Shown piece by piece: positions 52,369-52,916 of a stretch of DNA of 52,916 nucleotides. The stretch's first letter is position 1; every line of letters begins with the position of its first letter. Location: positions 1 through 52,916 of the forward strand of contig CAXTTV010000011.1 of the NCBI GenBank assembly GCA_964247295.1, written 5' to 3'. This DNA comes from CAXTTV01 sp964247295 (lineage in GTDB: Bacteria; Chloroflexota; Ktedonobacteria; Ktedonobacterales; Ktedonobacteraceae). A program made the translations under genes and the position numbers. The notes under the pieces are model-generated. The model was not told the origin of the DNA. It saw only the letters and a list, made by a program, of their open reading frames with translations, and did not search any database.

Positions 52369-52916
52369 TTATGTTCCAGCGACGATGTCCTTGAGCTGGT
52401 CGCGGGACACTCGGATCAGTCGCGACAGATCTTGCGCGGCGGGTTCGTTGACCCAGCGGTCAAACGCTGTTTTGAACGCGATGACTCCGACTTCTGCGGC
52501 AAGGCTCGCGGCAGGGTTCGTCACGCCACGTCTTTGCAACGCTTCGGCCATGGCCGAGATGAGCCATGCCTCTTTCAGCAGTTCGCGTTCTTTGAGCCCT
52601 GGGTTTGCGGCGATCACCGCCTGACGCTGCCGGACGAGTTCATGACGCTCCTGGAACACAGACACGAGGGCCTCCAGGGCTGTGGCAACAGCATCGAGCG
52701 GCAGAGTGGAAGCAGGTGCAGCTTCGATGGTACGCACACAAAGAGTGCGCAGCAAGTCCTGCTCCCCGAAGAGCACCTCGCGCTTATCGACGAAGTGGCG
52801 GAAGAATGTCCGCTCAGTGAGACCAGCCCGTTGGGCGATCTCCGTCACCGTCGTCTGCTCAAACCCGCGTTCCTGGTACAGGTCCAGAGCTGCCTGCTCC
52901 AGTCGGCCCCTGGCAT
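52369..52916 (-). CDS. TetR-family regulator, N-terminus beyond the window edge
   Basis: About 182 residues visible. The frame stays open to the right edge, so the GTG at 52848 is internal, not the start. Helix-turn-helix: ALDLYQERGFEQTTVTEIAQ followed by RAGLTERTFFRHFVDKREVL, a typical TetR N-terminus. The C-terminal ligand domain is helical (LEALVSVFQERHELVRQRQA, then VGVIAFKTAFDRWVNEP). Only a handful of N-terminal residues are missing. It probably represses a neighbour outside the window. Confidence 0.88.
   Translation of the reverse strand, partial: ARGRLEQAALDLYQERGFEQTTVTEIAQRAGLTERTFFRHFVDKREVLFGEQDLLRTLCVRTIEAAPASTLPLDAVATALEALVSVFQERHELVRQRQAVIAANPGLKERELLKEAWLISAMAEALQRRGVTNPAASLAAEVGVIAFKTAFDRWVNEPAAQDLSRLIRVSRDQLKDIVAGT

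Noticed and set aside
1..52916. CRISPR array, tRNA, rRNA, riboswitch
   Set aside because: No regularly spaced repeats, no cloverleaf and no known riboswitch core were recognised by eye; a covariance-model scan would be needed to exclude small RNAs.

Overview
The window looks like a chromosome segment from a soil-type Chloroflexota bacterium, most likely the class Ktedonobacteria. This placement is inference from gene content: Uma2-family nucleases, a fused HyuA-HyuB protein, DUF4388-like proteins, a large exopolysaccharide locus and an archaeal-style serine hydroxymethyltransferase. No rRNA or tRNA gene was recognised. One short assembly gap (10 N) lies at 6987-6996 inside a structured dispersed repeat.

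Region 1 (1-8.9 kb) is mixed housekeeping. It holds a partial serine hydroxymethyltransferase, a dead and an intact Uma2 nuclease gene flanking a membrane-anchored NHL-repeat protein, an EF-G-like GTPase with an (EKHT)n tail, a small basic Gly/Gln/Arg-rich protein, a DUF4388-like protein with a five-fold Ser/Pro repeat, and a LON-domain protein. Region 2 (8.9-19.5 kb) is metabolic. A minus-strand series encodes an S9 peptidase, a YqeY protein, the fused hydantoinase/oxoprolinase and the LON-domain protein. Divergent from it are a thioredoxin-NHL protein, delta-1-pyrroline-5-carboxylate dehydrogenase and an MBL-fold hydrolase. Peptide, 5-oxoproline and proline breakdown would all feed glutamate.

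Region 3 (20.6-43.6 kb) is an exopolysaccharide locus and the core of the window. A minus-strand operon (31161 to 23617) encodes a Wzz-like chain-length protein, a CpsD-like ATPase, a 43-residue two-helix membrane protein (28799-28930), a Wzy/O-antigen-ligase-like polymerase and three glycosyltransferases. A divergent plus-strand operon (31482-36454) encodes an N-hydroxylase-like flavoprotein, an ATP-grasp ligase, a Wzx-type flippase and two hexapeptide acyltransferases. Around them lie a polysaccharide deacetylase, a lipoprotein that fuses a glycoside hydrolase to an SGNH esterase, a FemAB-like acyltransferase, and a priming phosphoglycosyl transferase. A WlbA/WlbB/WlbC-like set (dehydrogenase, N-acetyltransferase, aminotransferase) should make a 3-acetamido sugar nucleotide. 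The parts suggest a Wzx/Wzy-type polymer carrying amino sugars and further acyl or aminoacyl decoration.

Region 4 (43.6-47.4 kb) holds a MshEN-like fragment, a CPBP intramembrane protease split by a frameshift at a C5/G5 run, and two response regulators with no kinase beside them. Region 5 (47.7-52.1 kb) is a decayed Tn3-family transposon: an intact serine resolvase, a small coupled hypothetical gene, and a transposase with three nonsense codons plus an internal deletion. The window ends in a partial TetR-type regulator.
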